64,000 bases of DNA, taken from assembly GCF_001902295.1 (NCBI RefSeq), contig NZ_CP018335.1, positions 1,488,001 through 1,552,000 on the forward strand, read 5' to 3'. Made by a program: the position numbers and the translations under genes. This document shows positions 9,631 to 18,876 of the stretch, piece by piece (position 1 is the first letter of the stretch; every line of letters begins with the position of its first letter). Below the pieces are notes generated by a model. It saw nothing but the letters and a program-made list of their open reading frames with translations, did not search any database and was not told where the DNA came from. This DNA is from Clostridium kluyveri (lineage in GTDB: Bacteria; Bacillota; Clostridia; Clostridiales; Clostridiaceae).

Positions 9631-10100
9631 TTATGTACATTCCCTTCTCAATTAGTATAAGCTAGTGTAAGATTCATTTAAAATTATACTCTACAAATAA
9701 TATTATTTCAATAATCAAGTGATTCTTAGGCTCAGATGGAGTTTGCTATAGAGGAATGCTTTTCTCCATCTGAACCTTATTAACAGTATTCTTAGTGTCT
9801 TTAGCACTTAGAATACGTTATCCTTTAGGGGAAGAACTTATCCAGGGGCGTAGCAGTGCTTATTCCCCCACCTTTGAAGAAGCTGGTGAAGAAGCTGGGG
9901 GTGTTAGCAATGGTAGCGTTCGGATAAAGCACTTTAATAGATTTTAAAAAAATATTAAAATTATAATAAAAAAAGAGGAATTTACATGTTAGTATAGAAT
10001 ATTAATTTTTAGTGATTTAAACAGTTATTAAAAAAAAGTAAAATAAGTATCATATTAACAAATTATAAGTTTAAAACAGCAAAATTGGAGGATACTTTTT
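9631..10100. other. 470-bp divergent intergenic region with repeat copy C
   Basis: Separates ychF (minus) from rsmH (plus). Copy C fills 9713-9933. No ORF is supported. Firmicute dcw clusters usually start with mraZ at this point, and no mraZ-like coding sequence is present. Confidence 0.6.
9713..9933. repeat. Dispersed intergenic repeat, copy C (longest)
   Basis: About 220 nt with three hairpins: GCTCAGATGGAG with CTCCATCTGA-C; ATTCTTAGTG (from 9788) with CACTTAGAAT; and CCCCCA (from 9865) with TGGGGG, whose loop holds two direct repeats of GAAGAAGCTGG. The left end is AATCAAGTGATTCTTAGG and the right end GCGTTCGGATAAAGC. Blocks of it are found in all the other copies, so it is the best reference for the family. 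Confidence 0.8.
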
Positions 10101-11030
10101 ATGGAATTCAAGCATATACCTGTGCTATTAAAAGAAACTATAGATAGCTTAAATATTAAACAAGATGGAATCTATGTGGACTGTACTTTAGGGGGAGGAG
10201 GCCATTCTTTAGAAATATTAAAGAGGTTATCTGACAAAGGAAAATTAATAGCAATTGATCAGGACATTTCTGCCATTAATTGGTCAGGAGAAAGATTAAA
10301 AAATTTTAAGAATGTTATTTATGTACATAATAATTTTTATAATATACAACAAATTTTAAAGGAATTAAAAATTGATAAAGTGGATGGTGTAATTATGGAT
10401 CTAGGAGTCTCTTCTTATCAATTAGATGAAGGAAAACGGGGATTTAGTTATATGAAGGATGCTCCTTTAGATATGAGGATGAATAGAGATAGTTCATTAT
10501 CTGCTTATGAAATAGTGAATCAGTATAATGAAGAAGAACTTTGTAGAATTATAAGAGATTATGGGGAAGAAAATTTCTCCAGAAGAATAGCAAAATTTAT
10601 AGTAAAGGCAAGGGAAGAATCTCCAATAAGTACTACACTACAGTTGGTAGATATAATAAAAAAGGCTATACCTTTAAAATTTCAAAAAGAAGGTCATCCT
10701 GCAAAGAGAACCTTTCAGGCCATACGTATAGAGGTAAATGAAGAACTCAAAATACTTGATAGGGCAGTGGAGGATAGTGCAGCAAATTTAAATACAGGAG
10801 GAAGGATAACCATTATAACATTTCATTCTTTAGAGGATAGGATAATAAAATCCAAATTTAAAATGCTTGAGAATCCTTGCACTTGTCCAGCGGACTTTCC
10901 CATATGTGTATGTGGGAAAAAACCTATTGTAAAGATTATAAATAAGAAGCCGATAGTTCCTACAGAAGAAGAAAAATCTATAAACCCGAGAAGCAAAAGT
11001 TCTAAATTAAGAATAGCTGAGAGAATTTAG
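10101..11030 (+). CDS. rsmH: 16S rRNA (cytosine1402-N4)-methyltransferase
   Basis: A 309-residue AdoMet-dependent enzyme that methylates N4 of C1402 in the 16S rRNA P site. The SAM motif [10 protein letters not shown] spans D27-S36, with [11 protein letters not shown] and the [14 protein letters not shown] signature downstream. The C terminus keeps the typical cysteine-rich [12 protein letters not shown] segment and PRSKSSKLR tail. The ATG follows TTGGAGG. It is the first gene of the dcw cluster, 19-27 nt before the FtsL-like gene. Confidence 0.97.
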   Translation: MEFKHIPVLLKETIDSLNIKQDGIYVDCTLGGGGHSLEILKRLSDKGKLIAIDQDISAINWSGERLKNFKNVIYVHNNFYNIQQILKELKIDKVDGVIMDLGVSSYQLDEGKRGFSYMKDAPLDMRMNRDSSLSAYEIVNQYNEEELCRIIRDYGEENFSRRIAKFIVKAREESPISTTLQLVDIIKKAIPLKFQKEGHPAKRTFQAIRIEVNEELKILDRAVEDSAANLNTGGRITIITFHSLEDRIIKSKFKMLENPCTCPADFPICVCGKKPIVKIINKKPIVPTEEEKSINPRSKSSKLRIAERI

Positions 11031-11057
11031 TTCTAAAGTTTAGGTGAGGTGAATAAA

Positions 11058-11549
11058 GTGATATTAATGAATGAAGAAGATATGGTAAATGGTAATACCG
11101 TTCTACAGCCAGAGTACAGACCTTATATAGAAACTGAAGAAAAAAAATATGGCAGTAAAAATACAGGGAAAGATAAAAAGAACCGTATAAAAGTAAAGAA
11201 AAAGCTTAAGATTATAAGAAATATAGGTTTAGCTTTTATAGTAGGTGTTATTTTGGTGTATAGGTATTCTGTAATATATAATATGCAGACTGAATTAAAT
11301 TCTGTAGAAATGAGTATAGATAACGTTGGCAGAGAAAATGAAAATTTAAAAGTAGACCTGGTAAAATATAATAATTTGCAGTACATAGAAAACACTGCTG
11401 TAAATAAACTTCATATGATAGTTTCAGACACAGGAAAAGCGGTTTATGTAAATATAGATAAAAAAACTGTAAAAACACAAGAGGATGTAGATGAAATAAA
11501 AACACAAAAAGGAATTTTAAATAAATTGAAGCAATTAATATGGAGGTAA
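11058..11549 (+). CDS. ftsL: FtsL-like cell division protein
   Basis: About 163 residues. A charged cytoplasmic N terminus, very rich in Lys and Arg (KKYGSKNTGKDKKNRIKVKK), is followed by one membrane helix (IGLAFIVGVILVYRYSVIYN) and a short extracytoplasmic coiled coil beginning MQTELNSVEMSIDNVGRENE. This bitopic plan, and the position between rsmH and a class B penicillin-binding protein, define FtsL-type septal proteins even though sequence similarity is always weak. In-frame GTG codons occur at 11049 and 11058; I prefer 11058 (or the ATG at 11067), because 11049 overlaps the AGGTGAGG ribosome binding site. It is likely to act with DivIB and SpoVD or another PBP at septa. Confidence 0.75.
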   Translation: MILMNEEDMVNGNTVLQPEYRPYIETEEKKYGSKNTGKDKKNRIKVKKKLKIIRNIGLAFIVGVILVYRYSVIYNMQTELNSVEMSIDNVGRENENLKVDLVKYNNLQYIENTAVNKLHMIVSDTGKAVYVNIDKKTVKTQEDVDEIKTQKGILNKLKQLIWR

Positions 11550-11555
11550 GTAATT

Positions 11556-13403
11556 TTGTCTAAAATGGAATATAGGGACAGGGTGATTATCAGAAAGAGA
11601 ATGATAATTGTTTTTAGCTTCCTGTTTATGGCATTTTTTTTGTTGATAATTAGAATGTGTTATGTAATGATATATAATTCACCTAAACTTAAATCTATGG
11701 CAATAGCTCAGTGGACAAGTGACGTGAAAATTGATGCCAAAAGGGGGAGGATTTTAGATAGGAATGGAAATGAGCTGGCAGTTAGTGCAAATGTTTATAG
11801 AATAGATTTAGATATGAATACTTTAAGAAGTACTATGGAGGAGAAGAAAATATCACAAGATAAAGTGGCTAGTGATCTTGCAAGTGCCCTTTCTATGGAA
11901 AAAAGTGAAGTATCTAAGATATTAAATAAAACTCTTCCAGGAGGGCTTCCTATTGCTTCGGCTACTTTAAAGAGAAGAGTTGAAAAAGATGCAGCAGATA
12001 AAGTTTCTGCTTTAAATTTAAATGGAGTTTTAATATCAGCAGATACCAAAAGATATTATCCAAATAGCAATTTTTTAGCTCAGGTACTAGGACACACTAA
12101 TTCAGATGGAGTTGGTCTTACTGGAGTAGAACTTTATTATAATAAGGAACTAGCGGGAACCCCTGGCAGGAGAATTGCAGAATTAGATAGGAAAAGTGAG
12201 GAGCTTCCCTACACTATATCAGAATTTACAAAACCTGTAGATGGAAAGGATATAGTTCTTACTATAGATGAAATGATTCAGCATTTTGCAGAAAAGTCCG
12301 CACAGCAAGCATTAAATGATTATAAGGCCAATGCAGTTTCCATAATAGTTATGGATCCTAAAACGGGAGAAATACTTGCCATGGCCAATAAGCCGGATTA
12401 TGATCCAAATAATCCCTGGATAGAAAATAAAACCTATGATGAATTACAGAAGATATGGAGAAATAGAGCGGTAAGTGATACCTTTGAGCCGGGTTCTATA
12501 TTTAAAGTAGTAACTGCACAAACTGCCCTTGAGACAAATTCTGTAGGAGAAAATGATACTTTTTCTTGCGATGGAAGTATAACCATTGGCAACAGAACCA
12601 TACACTGCTGGCAGACTTCCGGTCATGGAGTGCAAACTTTTCCAGATATACTTAAAAATTCCTGTAATGTGGGATTTGCCGAACTAGGAAAGAAGATAGG
12701 AAAAGAAAAATTAAATGCCTACATACAAAAGTTTGGTTTTGGACAGAAGACGGGAATAGATTTGCCAGGGGAAGCTAAGGGGATAATAAAAAAGACAGAG
12801 AATATAAGTGATATAGATTTAGCTACTATTTCCTTCGGACAAGCGAATACTGTGTCTGCAGTTCAGTATTTAAGGGCCTTTAATGCAGTGGCAAATGGAG
12901 GTACTTTAATTACTCCTCATGTTATGAAGGAAATACAGCATTATGATGAAAGCAAAGGAAAAGAAATTGTTGATGAAGAATATAACGTTAAAAATAACAG
13001 CAGTAAAATATTAGATGAAAATAAGACTGCACAGCTTAGAGGATATTTAGAGAGGGTAGTTTCAGAAGGTGGAGGTAAAAATGCCTTTATAGATGGATAC
13101 CATATAGCGGGAAAAACTGGAACAGCACAAAAAGCTGGAGTTGGAGGATATCAGGCTGGAAAATATGTAGCATCTTTTGCAGGAATGGCTCCTTCAAGTG
13201 ATCCAAGGATAACAGTATTAGTATCCATAGATGAGCCAGATCCCTATAATTATTATGCAGCTCAAACAGCTGCTCCTACGGCAAAACAGCTTTTTGCAGA
13301 TATATTTAATTATCTTGCCATAAAAGGAGATTCAACTTCTGGAGATAGTAGTACAGCACAAAGTAATAGTACGGGAATTATTAGTACAGAGAAGGGCGAT
13401 TAA
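11556..13403 (+). CDS. spoVD: Stage V sporulation protein D / class B penicillin-binding protein
   Basis: A 615-residue transpeptidase that cross-links peptidoglycan; the SpoVD branch makes spore cortex. There is one N-terminal membrane anchor (about 15-38), then a PBP dimerisation domain starting at AKRGRILDRNGNELA, then the transpeptidase domain with all three active-site motifs: S314-I-F-K317, S369-C-N371 and K520-T-G522. The C-terminal PASTA domain found in Bacillus SpoVD is absent; the protein ends in a Ser/Thr-rich tail. The start is TTG with TGGAGGTAAG upstream. I cannot fully exclude that it serves as the vegetative septal PBP, since no second class B gene is nearby. Confidence 0.88.
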   Translation: MSKMEYRDRVIIRKRMIIVFSFLFMAFFLLIIRMCYVMIYNSPKLKSMAIAQWTSDVKIDAKRGRILDRNGNELAVSANVYRIDLDMNTLRSTMEEKKISQDKVASDLASALSMEKSEVSKILNKTLPGGLPIASATLKRRVEKDAADKVSALNLNGVLISADTKRYYPNSNFLAQVLGHTNSDGVGLTGVELYYNKELAGTPGRRIAELDRKSEELPYTISEFTKPVDGKDIVLTIDEMIQHFAEKSAQQALNDYKANAVSIIVMDPKTGEILAMANKPDYDPNNPWIENKTYDELQKIWRNRAVSDTFEPGSIFKVVTAQTALETNSVGENDTFSCDGSITIGNRTIHCWQTSGHGVQTFPDILKNSCNVGFAELGKKIGKEKLNAYIQKFGFGQKTGIDLPGEAKGIIKKTENISDIDLATISFGQANTVSAVQYLRAFNAVANGGTLITPHVMKEIQHYDESKGKEIVDEEYNVKNNSSKILDENKTAQLRGYLERVVSEGGGKNAFIDGYHIAGKTGTAQKAGVGGYQAGKYVASFAGMAPSSDPRITVLVSIDEPDPYNYYAAQTAAPTAKQLFADIFNYLAIKGDSTSGDSSTAQSNSTGIISTEKGD

Positions 13404-13475
13404 AGTTATTGTTTACAGTTGGCTTTAAGAAAATTATAATAAAATAATGGAAGAGTCAATAGAAAATTAGTTTAA

Positions 13476-13513
13476 GGCATGCAATACCGTTATATATACA
13501 AGTGTTGCATGCC
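13476..13513. other. Intergenic hairpin between spoVD and murE
   Basis: A perfect 9-bp inverted repeat, GGCATGCAA (13476-13484) with TTGCATGCC (13505-13513), with a 20-nt loop lies in the 190-nt gap. There is no T-run after it, so it does not look like a simple terminator. It may be an RNA-processing or attenuation element or a protein-binding site. Confidence 0.5.
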
Positions 13514-13593
13514 AATGCTATGTATAAATTTGATTTCATTGCTTTGGCTGAATTTAAAAGTAAATTCTATAATATAATTTAGGAGATGATATT

Positions 13594-15051
13594 TTGAATC
13601 TAAAAGACGTATTGAGGGGAATAGATTACAAAATTATTAAAGGAAAAAATGATTTAGATATAGAAGAAATTCAATATGATTCAAGAAAAGTTAAAACTGG
13701 AGATTTATTTGTATGTATTACCGGATATGTTACTGATGGACACAAGTATATAGAAAGTGCCTGTAAAAATGGAGCAGCAGCAATTGTAGTAAGCAAGAAA
13801 GTTGATTTCATTCCCGATTGCACTGTAATAGAAGTAAAAGATACCAGAAAGGCATTGGCACTCATTTCATCAAATTACTATGATAATCCTGCTGAAAATA
13901 TGAAAATAATAGGTATAACTGGTACCAATGGCAAAACCACCTCTACATTTATGGTAAAATCTATATTGGAGACTGCGGGTTATAAAGTGGGAGTGGTAGG
14001 TACCATATCAAATTATATAGGAAACAAAAAGATACCTTCCCATAGGACTACACCTGAATCTTTAGAACTTCAGAAATTATTCAAGGAAATGGTAGATGAT
14101 GGTGTGGATTATTGTGTTATGGAAGCATCTTCTCATTCCTTATACTTAGATAGGGTATATGGAGTAGAGTTTTGTCAGGCTCTATTCACAAATTTAACCA
14201 GAGATCATCTGGATTTTCATAAAACCTTTGAAGAATACTATAAATCAAAAATTATTTTGTTTAAAAATACAGTTAATTCTGTAATAAATATAGATGATAA
14301 ATATGGAGAAAGGGTATATGGAGATGCCAAGGGTAAAAAATTAACCTATGCTATGGATAAAAATGCAGATTTAATGGCGGATGATTTAAAAATTCATTCC
14401 AGAGGAGTAAATTTTAATATATCATATGAAGGGAATACAAAGCATATAAATTTAAATATACCAGGAAAGTATAATGTAATGAATGCTCTTGGAAGTGCAG
14501 GGGTTTGTCTGGCCGAAGGAATAGATTTAAATATTGTAAAGAAGGGATTAGAAGATATGCCTTCTGTGCCAGGCAGATGTGAAATAGTCACAAAATCATA
14601 TGATTTGGGATATGAAGTTGTAGTAGACTATGCTCATACTCCAGATGGACTTGAAAATATATTAAAATGTGCTAGGGAATTTACCAAGGGAAAACTTATT
14701 TCTGTATTTGGATGCGGTGGAGATAGGGATAGCACCAAAAGACCTATAATGGGAAAAATAGGTACAGAACTTTCTGATTTTGCAGTGGTAACTTCTGATA
14801 ATCCTAGGGGAGAAGAGCCTATGGCTATAATAAAGGATATACTAACAGGTATTGAAAAAAGCGATTACATTGTAATTGAAAATAGAAAAGAAGCCATAAA
14901 GAAGGCTATGGAAATGGCTGAAACAGGAGATGTAGTAGTTATAGCGGGAAAAGGCCATGAAGATTATCAGGTTTTAAAGGATAGGACAATACATTTTGAT
15001 GAAAGAGAAATAGTAGCAGAAATCATAGAGGAATCCACAGTTAACAATTAA
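13594..15051 (+). CDS. murE: UDP-MurNAc-L-Ala-D-Glu:meso-diaminopimelate ligase
   Basis: Adds the third stem-peptide residue during cytoplasmic peptidoglycan precursor synthesis. At 485 residues it is of normal length. The ATP-binding loop is GTNGKTT (110-116), and the central domain carries the conserved HRTTP and EASSHSL motifs. The specificity motif DNPR (402-405) marks meso-diaminopimelate as the substrate, which agrees with dapF elsewhere in this window. The TTG start follows AGGAGATG. The gene is separated from spoVD by a hairpin-containing gap and from murF by an inverted-repeat spacer. Confidence 0.97.
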   Translation: MNLKDVLRGIDYKIIKGKNDLDIEEIQYDSRKVKTGDLFVCITGYVTDGHKYIESACKNGAAAIVVSKKVDFIPDCTVIEVKDTRKALALISSNYYDNPAENMKIIGITGTNGKTTSTFMVKSILETAGYKVGVVGTISNYIGNKKIPSHRTTPESLELQKLFKEMVDDGVDYCVMEASSHSLYLDRVYGVEFCQALFTNLTRDHLDFHKTFEEYYKSKIILFKNTVNSVINIDDKYGERVYGDAKGKKLTYAMDKNADLMADDLKIHSRGVNFNISYEGNTKHINLNIPGKYNVMNALGSAGVCLAEGIDLNIVKKGLEDMPSVPGRCEIVTKSYDLGYEVVVDYAHTPDGLENILKCAREFTKGKLISVFGCGGDRDSTKRPIMGKIGTELSDFAVVTSDNPRGEEPMAIIKDILTGIEKSDYIVIENRKEAIKKAMEMAETGDVVVIAGKGHEDYQVLKDRTIHFDEREIVAEIIEESTVNN

Positions 15052-15057
15052 CAATTC

Positions 15058-15093
15058 ACGATTCACAATTGTGAATTGTGCATTGTGAATCGT
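15058..15093. repeat. Inverted-repeat spacer between murE and murF
   Basis: A perfect 12-bp stem (ACGATTCACAAT, 15058-15069, with ATTGTGAATCGT, 15082-15093) has a 12-nt loop that again contains GTGAATTGTG. The flanks on both sides carry further iterations of AACAATT and GTGAACTGTGAAC. The region 15040-15110 is thus built from near-copies of a short unit in both orientations. Confidence 0.65.
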
Positions 15094-15131
15094 AAACTGT
15101 GAACTGTGAACTAAAAAAGGGGTGTTGTTTT

Positions 15132-16523
15132 TTGGAGCATATGAGTTTTGATGATATAGTTAGCGCTGTATCGGGGAAAGTAATACTAAAAGGGAAATAT
15201 GCCGATTATAAAAATATAAGTACAGATAGTAGAAAATTACAACCAGGGGATATATTTATTGCCTTAAAAGGAGAAAAATTTAATGGGAATGAATATGTAG
15301 AGAGTGCAAGTAAAAGAGGAGCATCTCTTTGTATTATAGATGAAGTAAAATTTCAAAGTGAAGAAATAGGTGAATTTACCACTATAATTAAGGTTGAAAA
15401 TGGAAATACCGCACTACTTGAACTAGCAGAGTTTTATAGAAGCAGGCTTGATGTAAAAATAATAGGTGTTACAGGCTCTGTGGGAAAAACTACCACCAAG
15501 GATATAATTGCAGCTGTACTTGGCGCTAAATTTAAGGTATTTAAAACAGAAGGAAATTTTAACAATCAGATAGGCCTGCCTCATATGTTATTTAAATTAG
15601 ATAATAGTTATGAAGTGGCAGTGCTTGAAATGGGGATGAACCAGAGAGGTGAAATACATAATATGGTTAAGGCTGCACGCCCTGATATAGCAGTAATAAC
15701 TAATGTTTTAAGAGCACATATAGGAAATTTGGGAAGTAGAAAAAATATATTAAATGCCAAACTTGAAATAACAGATTTCTTTTCTAAGGAAAATATATTA
15801 ATTATAAACTCAGATAATGATTTATTAAGTACTCTAGAGGAAAAAAATTTTACTTTAAATAGAGTAGGATTGGGAGAAAATTCGGATGTTTCAGCTTATG
15901 ACATAGTATTGGAGGAGGACTGTATTGAATTTAAGGTGTATGAAAATAATGTTAAAACAGAAGAAAAGTTTTTAATAAATATGCCGGGAAAATATAATAT
16001 AGTAAATTCCCTTTTAGCTATTTCTTGTGGAAGACTTTTAAATATGAGTTATGATGAAATAAGAGAAGGCATTGAAAATATAAAACTTACTTCCATGAGA
16101 ATGGAAATAATCAGGGAAAAAAAATTTACCATAATAAATGATTGTTATAATGCAAATCCTGAATCTATGAAAGCAGCTATTGATGTTTTGAAGGGGTTTA
16201 AATCAAGTAGAAAAATAGCTGTACTTGGTACCATGGGGGAATTAGGGGAAGAAGCATATAAGATGCACCAGGAAGTTGGAATGTACGCAGGAGAAAAGGA
16301 TATAGACCTCTTAATAGGTATTGGAGAATATAAAAAGGATTTTGAAAGAGGGTTTAAATCAGCTAATAAAAAAGGAAATTTTATGGGTTTTGATAAATAT
16401 GAAGATTTAACAGATTTTATTTTAAAATATATTGAAAGAGGGGATACCATACTTGTAAAGGCTTCTAGATTTATGAAATTCGAAATTATAATAGAAACAC
16501 TAAAGAAAAGCAGCAGCTATTAG
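15132..16523 (+). CDS. murF: UDP-MurNAc-tripeptide:D-alanyl-D-alanine ligase
   Basis: Completes the cytoplasmic UDP-MurNAc pentapeptide by ligating D-Ala-D-Ala. The Mur ligase P-loop is GSVGKTT (about 115-121), followed by the central-domain EMGMNQRGEI motif and the C-terminal NDCYNANPESM motif specific to MurF. The reading frame is open back to 15099, but the ribosome binding site AAAGGGGTG (about 15115-15123) points to TTG at 15132 (or ATG at 15141), giving about 463 residues, the usual length. It directly follows the murE inverted-repeat spacer and precedes mraY. Confidence 0.96.
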   Translation: MEHMSFDDIVSAVSGKVILKGKYADYKNISTDSRKLQPGDIFIALKGEKFNGNEYVESASKRGASLCIIDEVKFQSEEIGEFTTIIKVENGNTALLELAEFYRSRLDVKIIGVTGSVGKTTTKDIIAAVLGAKFKVFKTEGNFNNQIGLPHMLFKLDNSYEVAVLEMGMNQRGEIHNMVKAARPDIAVITNVLRAHIGNLGSRKNILNAKLEITDFFSKENILIINSDNDLLSTLEEKNFTLNRVGLGENSDVSAYDIVLEEDCIEFKVYENNVKTEEKFLINMPGKYNIVNSLLAISCGRLLNMSYDEIREGIENIKLTSMRMEIIREKKFTIINDCYNANPESMKAAIDVLKGFKSSRKIAVLGTMGELGEEAYKMHQEVGMYAGEKDIDLLIGIGEYKKDFERGFKSANKKGNFMGFDKYEDLTDFILKYIERGDTILVKASRFMKFEIIIETLKKSSSY

Positions 16524-16550
16524 GAGGTGAAGACCCTTTTTATTTAGGGC
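16521..16550 (+). promoter_or_regulatory. Distant Shine-Dalgarno and small hairpin before mraY
   Basis: A near-ideal AGGAGGTGA (from 16522) overlaps the murF stop region but lies about 27 nt before the mraY ATG, too far for normal initiation. Between them CCCT and AGGG can pair around an 8-nt loop (about 16534-16549), which would shorten the effective distance. A stop codon at 16545 prevents a start upstream in frame, except for ATT at 16551. Confidence 0.45.
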
Positions 16551-16556
16551 ATTTAT

Positions 16557-17510
16557 ATGTATAAACTTATCTGTTCTGTATTAATAGCATTTTTTATAGC
16601 TATGGTAGAAGGACCTATTTTAATTCCACTTCTACATAAGTTTAAATTTGGGCAGAGTATAAGGGAAGATGGTCCAAAAACTCATCTTAAAAAAGCAGGT
16701 ACTCCAACTATGGGTGGAATAATATTTATACTGGCAACTTTTATAACTATGGCAGTAATAGTAAAAAAGCCCTCTGATGAGGCTATGATAGCTTTATATG
16801 CTTTTATAGGATTTGGAATAATTGGAGCCATTGATGATACTTTAAAAATAGTAAGAAGAAAAAATTTAGGACTTAGGGCCTATCAAAAAATGATATTATT
16901 GCTGGTTGTATCTGGAATATTTGCTTATTATTCTGCTAATAATCCATATATAGGGACTTCCATAATAATTCCTTTTAAAAGGGATACCTGGGATTTGGGT
17001 GTATTTTATATTCCTTTTATAATAGTGTATTTTGCAGCTACTACAAATGCAGTAAATTTAACAGATGGACTTGATGGATTGGCCACATCCGTCACACTCT
17101 TGGTAATGACTTTTCTGGCATTGGTAAGCTTTGCTATGGGACATATCACCTTAGCTGTTTTCTGTGCAGTCTTAGCCGGTGCACTTTTGGGATTTTTGAA
17201 GTATAATGCTTTTCCAGCACAGATATTTATGGGAGATACGGGTTCATTGGCACTTGGAGGTGCCGTGGGTGCAGTAGCCATGATATTAAAACTTCCATTA
17301 TTGGTTATAATAATTGGAGGAATATATGTATTAGAGGCATTATCTGTTATACTTCAAGTGTTTTCCTTTAAATTTACAGGCAAAAGGATATTTAAAATGG
17401 CTCCTATACATCATCATTTTGAACTTTCAGGCTGGCACGAAACCAAGGTAGTTTCTGTGTTCTGTATAGTTACAGTAATACTATGTCTTTTAGGGTTTTT
17501 ATCTTTATAA
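16557..17510 (+). CDS. mraY: Phospho-N-acetylmuramoyl-pentapeptide transferase
   Basis: An integral membrane enzyme with about ten helices that transfers phospho-MurNAc-pentapeptide to undecaprenyl phosphate, forming lipid I. At 317 residues it is typical. Visible signatures are [16 protein letters not shown] near the N terminus, [12 protein letters not shown], the [13 protein letters not shown] active-site loop, [12 protein letters not shown] and the C-terminal APIHHHFEL motif. All catalytic aspartates and the histidine cluster are intact. The ATG has no Shine-Dalgarno sequence at normal distance. The next gene is spoVE; murD and murG, usual neighbours, are missing. Confidence 0.97.
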   Translation: MYKLICSVLIAFFIAMVEGPILIPLLHKFKFGQSIREDGPKTHLKKAGTPTMGGIIFILATFITMAVIVKKPSDEAMIALYAFIGFGIIGAIDDTLKIVRRKNLGLRAYQKMILLLVVSGIFAYYSANNPYIGTSIIIPFKRDTWDLGVFYIPFIIVYFAATTNAVNLTDGLDGLATSVTLLVMTFLALVSFAMGHITLAVFCAVLAGALLGFLKYNAFPAQIFMGDTGSLALGGAVGAVAMILKLPLLVIIIGGIYVLEALSVILQVFSFKFTGKRIFKMAPIHHHFELSGWHETKVVSVFCIVTVILCLLGFLSL

Positions 17511-17581
17511 AATTTAGATAAAATGTAGGAGTTTTACATATTTCTGTGGGCCTTGTAAAGTAATAATCTAGGAGGATTTTT

Positions 17582-18700
17582 ATGAAAATTGATAAATCAG
17601 ATGCTAAAATGAGTTCTATAGACTTTCCATTATTTACAACTATAATGTTATTAACGGCTATTGGGGTAGTAATGGTTTATAGTGCAAGTTCTTACAAAGC
17701 ATTTTTTGATAAAACCACACAAGACAGTATGTATTTTTTAAAGAAACAAGGCTTATGGGCACTGATAGGAACATTTTTTATGTTTTGTACAATTAAAGTG
17801 AATTATAGAAAAATAAGAAAATACACAAAAGTACTTATGATAATATGTGTGGTATTTTTGCTTATTGTATTTGCTTTTGAATCTACTAATGGTGCTCAAA
17901 GATGGATAAGGGTGGGAACTGTTGGATTTCAGCCTTCAGAATTAGCTAAATATATTGTGGTGTTATATATGGCAAGAAGCATAGAAGTTAAAGGTGGAAG
18001 GAAAATAGAAACACTACTCTATGGAGTAATTCCCTATCTTTTAGTATCAGGATTTTATGCAGGACTTGTATTTGCAGAAAAAAATCTTAGTATAGCAGCT
18101 GTAATAATGATAGTTACTCTTATAATTTTATATGTTTCCGGGGCTAAAATTATCCACATGCTTGGAGTTGTGGGGGTGGTAGGACTTGGAGGAATAGCTG
18201 GTATAATATTTGAACCTTATAGAATGGCTAGATTTACAAGCTTTTTAAATCCCTGGGCAGATCCTAAAGGAAGTGGATATCAATTAATACAATCCCTTTT
18301 AGCATTAGGTTCTGGAGGAATATGGGGGATGGGACTTGGAAAATCAAGGCAAAAATGTTATTACATACCGGAGCCTCATACTGATTTTATATTTTCTATA
18401 ATTGGAGAGGAACTTGGGCTTATAGGATGTACAGTTGTGGTAGTTTTATTTGTGGTACTTGTATGGAGAGGTATTGTAATTGCAATAAAGGCTAAAGATA
18501 CTTATGGCACTTTAGTAGCTACTGGAATAACTTCAGTTATTGCAGTGCAGGCTATAATAAATATAGCAGTTGTAACAGGGGCTATGCCGGTAACAGGAGT
18601 TCCATTACCTTTTATAAGTTATGGTGGATCGTCACTTGTAATAAATATGATAGCCATGGGAATACTTTTAAATATATCAAGGCAAAGCAGATATGGTTAG
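17582..18700 (+). CDS. spoVE: SEDS glycosyltransferase, SpoVE/FtsW type
   Basis: A 372-residue polytopic membrane protein with about ten helices. SEDS proteins polymerise lipid II into glycan strands together with a class B PBP; SpoVD is encoded two kilobases upstream and is the expected partner. Signatures are GVVMVYSASSY near the N terminus, NGAQRWIRVGTVGFQPSELAK, the PEPHTDFIFSIIGEELGL loop and the terminal TGVPLPFISYGGSS motif. The choice between SpoVE (cortex) and FtsW (septum) cannot be settled from sequence alone; the pairing with SpoVD favours SpoVE. The ATG follows AGGAGG. Confidence 0.9.
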   Translation: MKIDKSDAKMSSIDFPLFTTIMLLTAIGVVMVYSASSYKAFFDKTTQDSMYFLKKQGLWALIGTFFMFCTIKVNYRKIRKYTKVLMIICVVFLLIVFAFESTNGAQRWIRVGTVGFQPSELAKYIVVLYMARSIEVKGGRKIETLLYGVIPYLLVSGFYAGLVFAEKNLSIAAVIMIVTLIILYVSGAKIIHMLGVVGVVGLGGIAGIIFEPYRMARFTSFLNPWADPKGSGYQLIQSLLALGSGGIWGMGLGKSRQKCYYIPEPHTDFIFSIIGEELGLIGCTVVVVLFVVLVWRGIVIAIKAKDTYGTLVATGITSVIAVQAIINIAVVTGAMPVTGVPLPFISYGGSSLVINMIAMGILLNISRQSRYG

Positions 18701-18703
18701 ATT

Positions 18704-18730
18704 ATGGCATTACAAAATCTGTAATGCTAT
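18704..18730 (+). terminator. Possible terminator or attenuator after spoVE
   Basis: An 11-bp stem with one G-T pair (ATGGCATTACA with TGTAATGCTAT) and a 5-nt loop lies just after the spoVE stop. The sequence beyond is A/T-rich without a clean T-run, so it may end only part of the transcripts. The 176-nt gap to divIB would suit a new promoter. Confidence 0.5.
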
Positions 18731-18876
18731 AATTTATATAATTAATACTTTTGTAATAAAAAATATATAAAAATTTAATGGATATTTTTAATGAAATTAA
18801 TTTTATTAAATGTTAATATGTATATGTATTTTAAGTTTATTATTTCATTTGTGATGTTAAAGTGAGTTGATATAAT

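Noticed and set aside
15099..15131. An eleven-codon N-terminal extension of murF from GTG 15099
   Set aside because: This part is the inverted-repeat spacer plus the ribosome binding site; the family start corresponds to TTG 15132 or ATG 15141.
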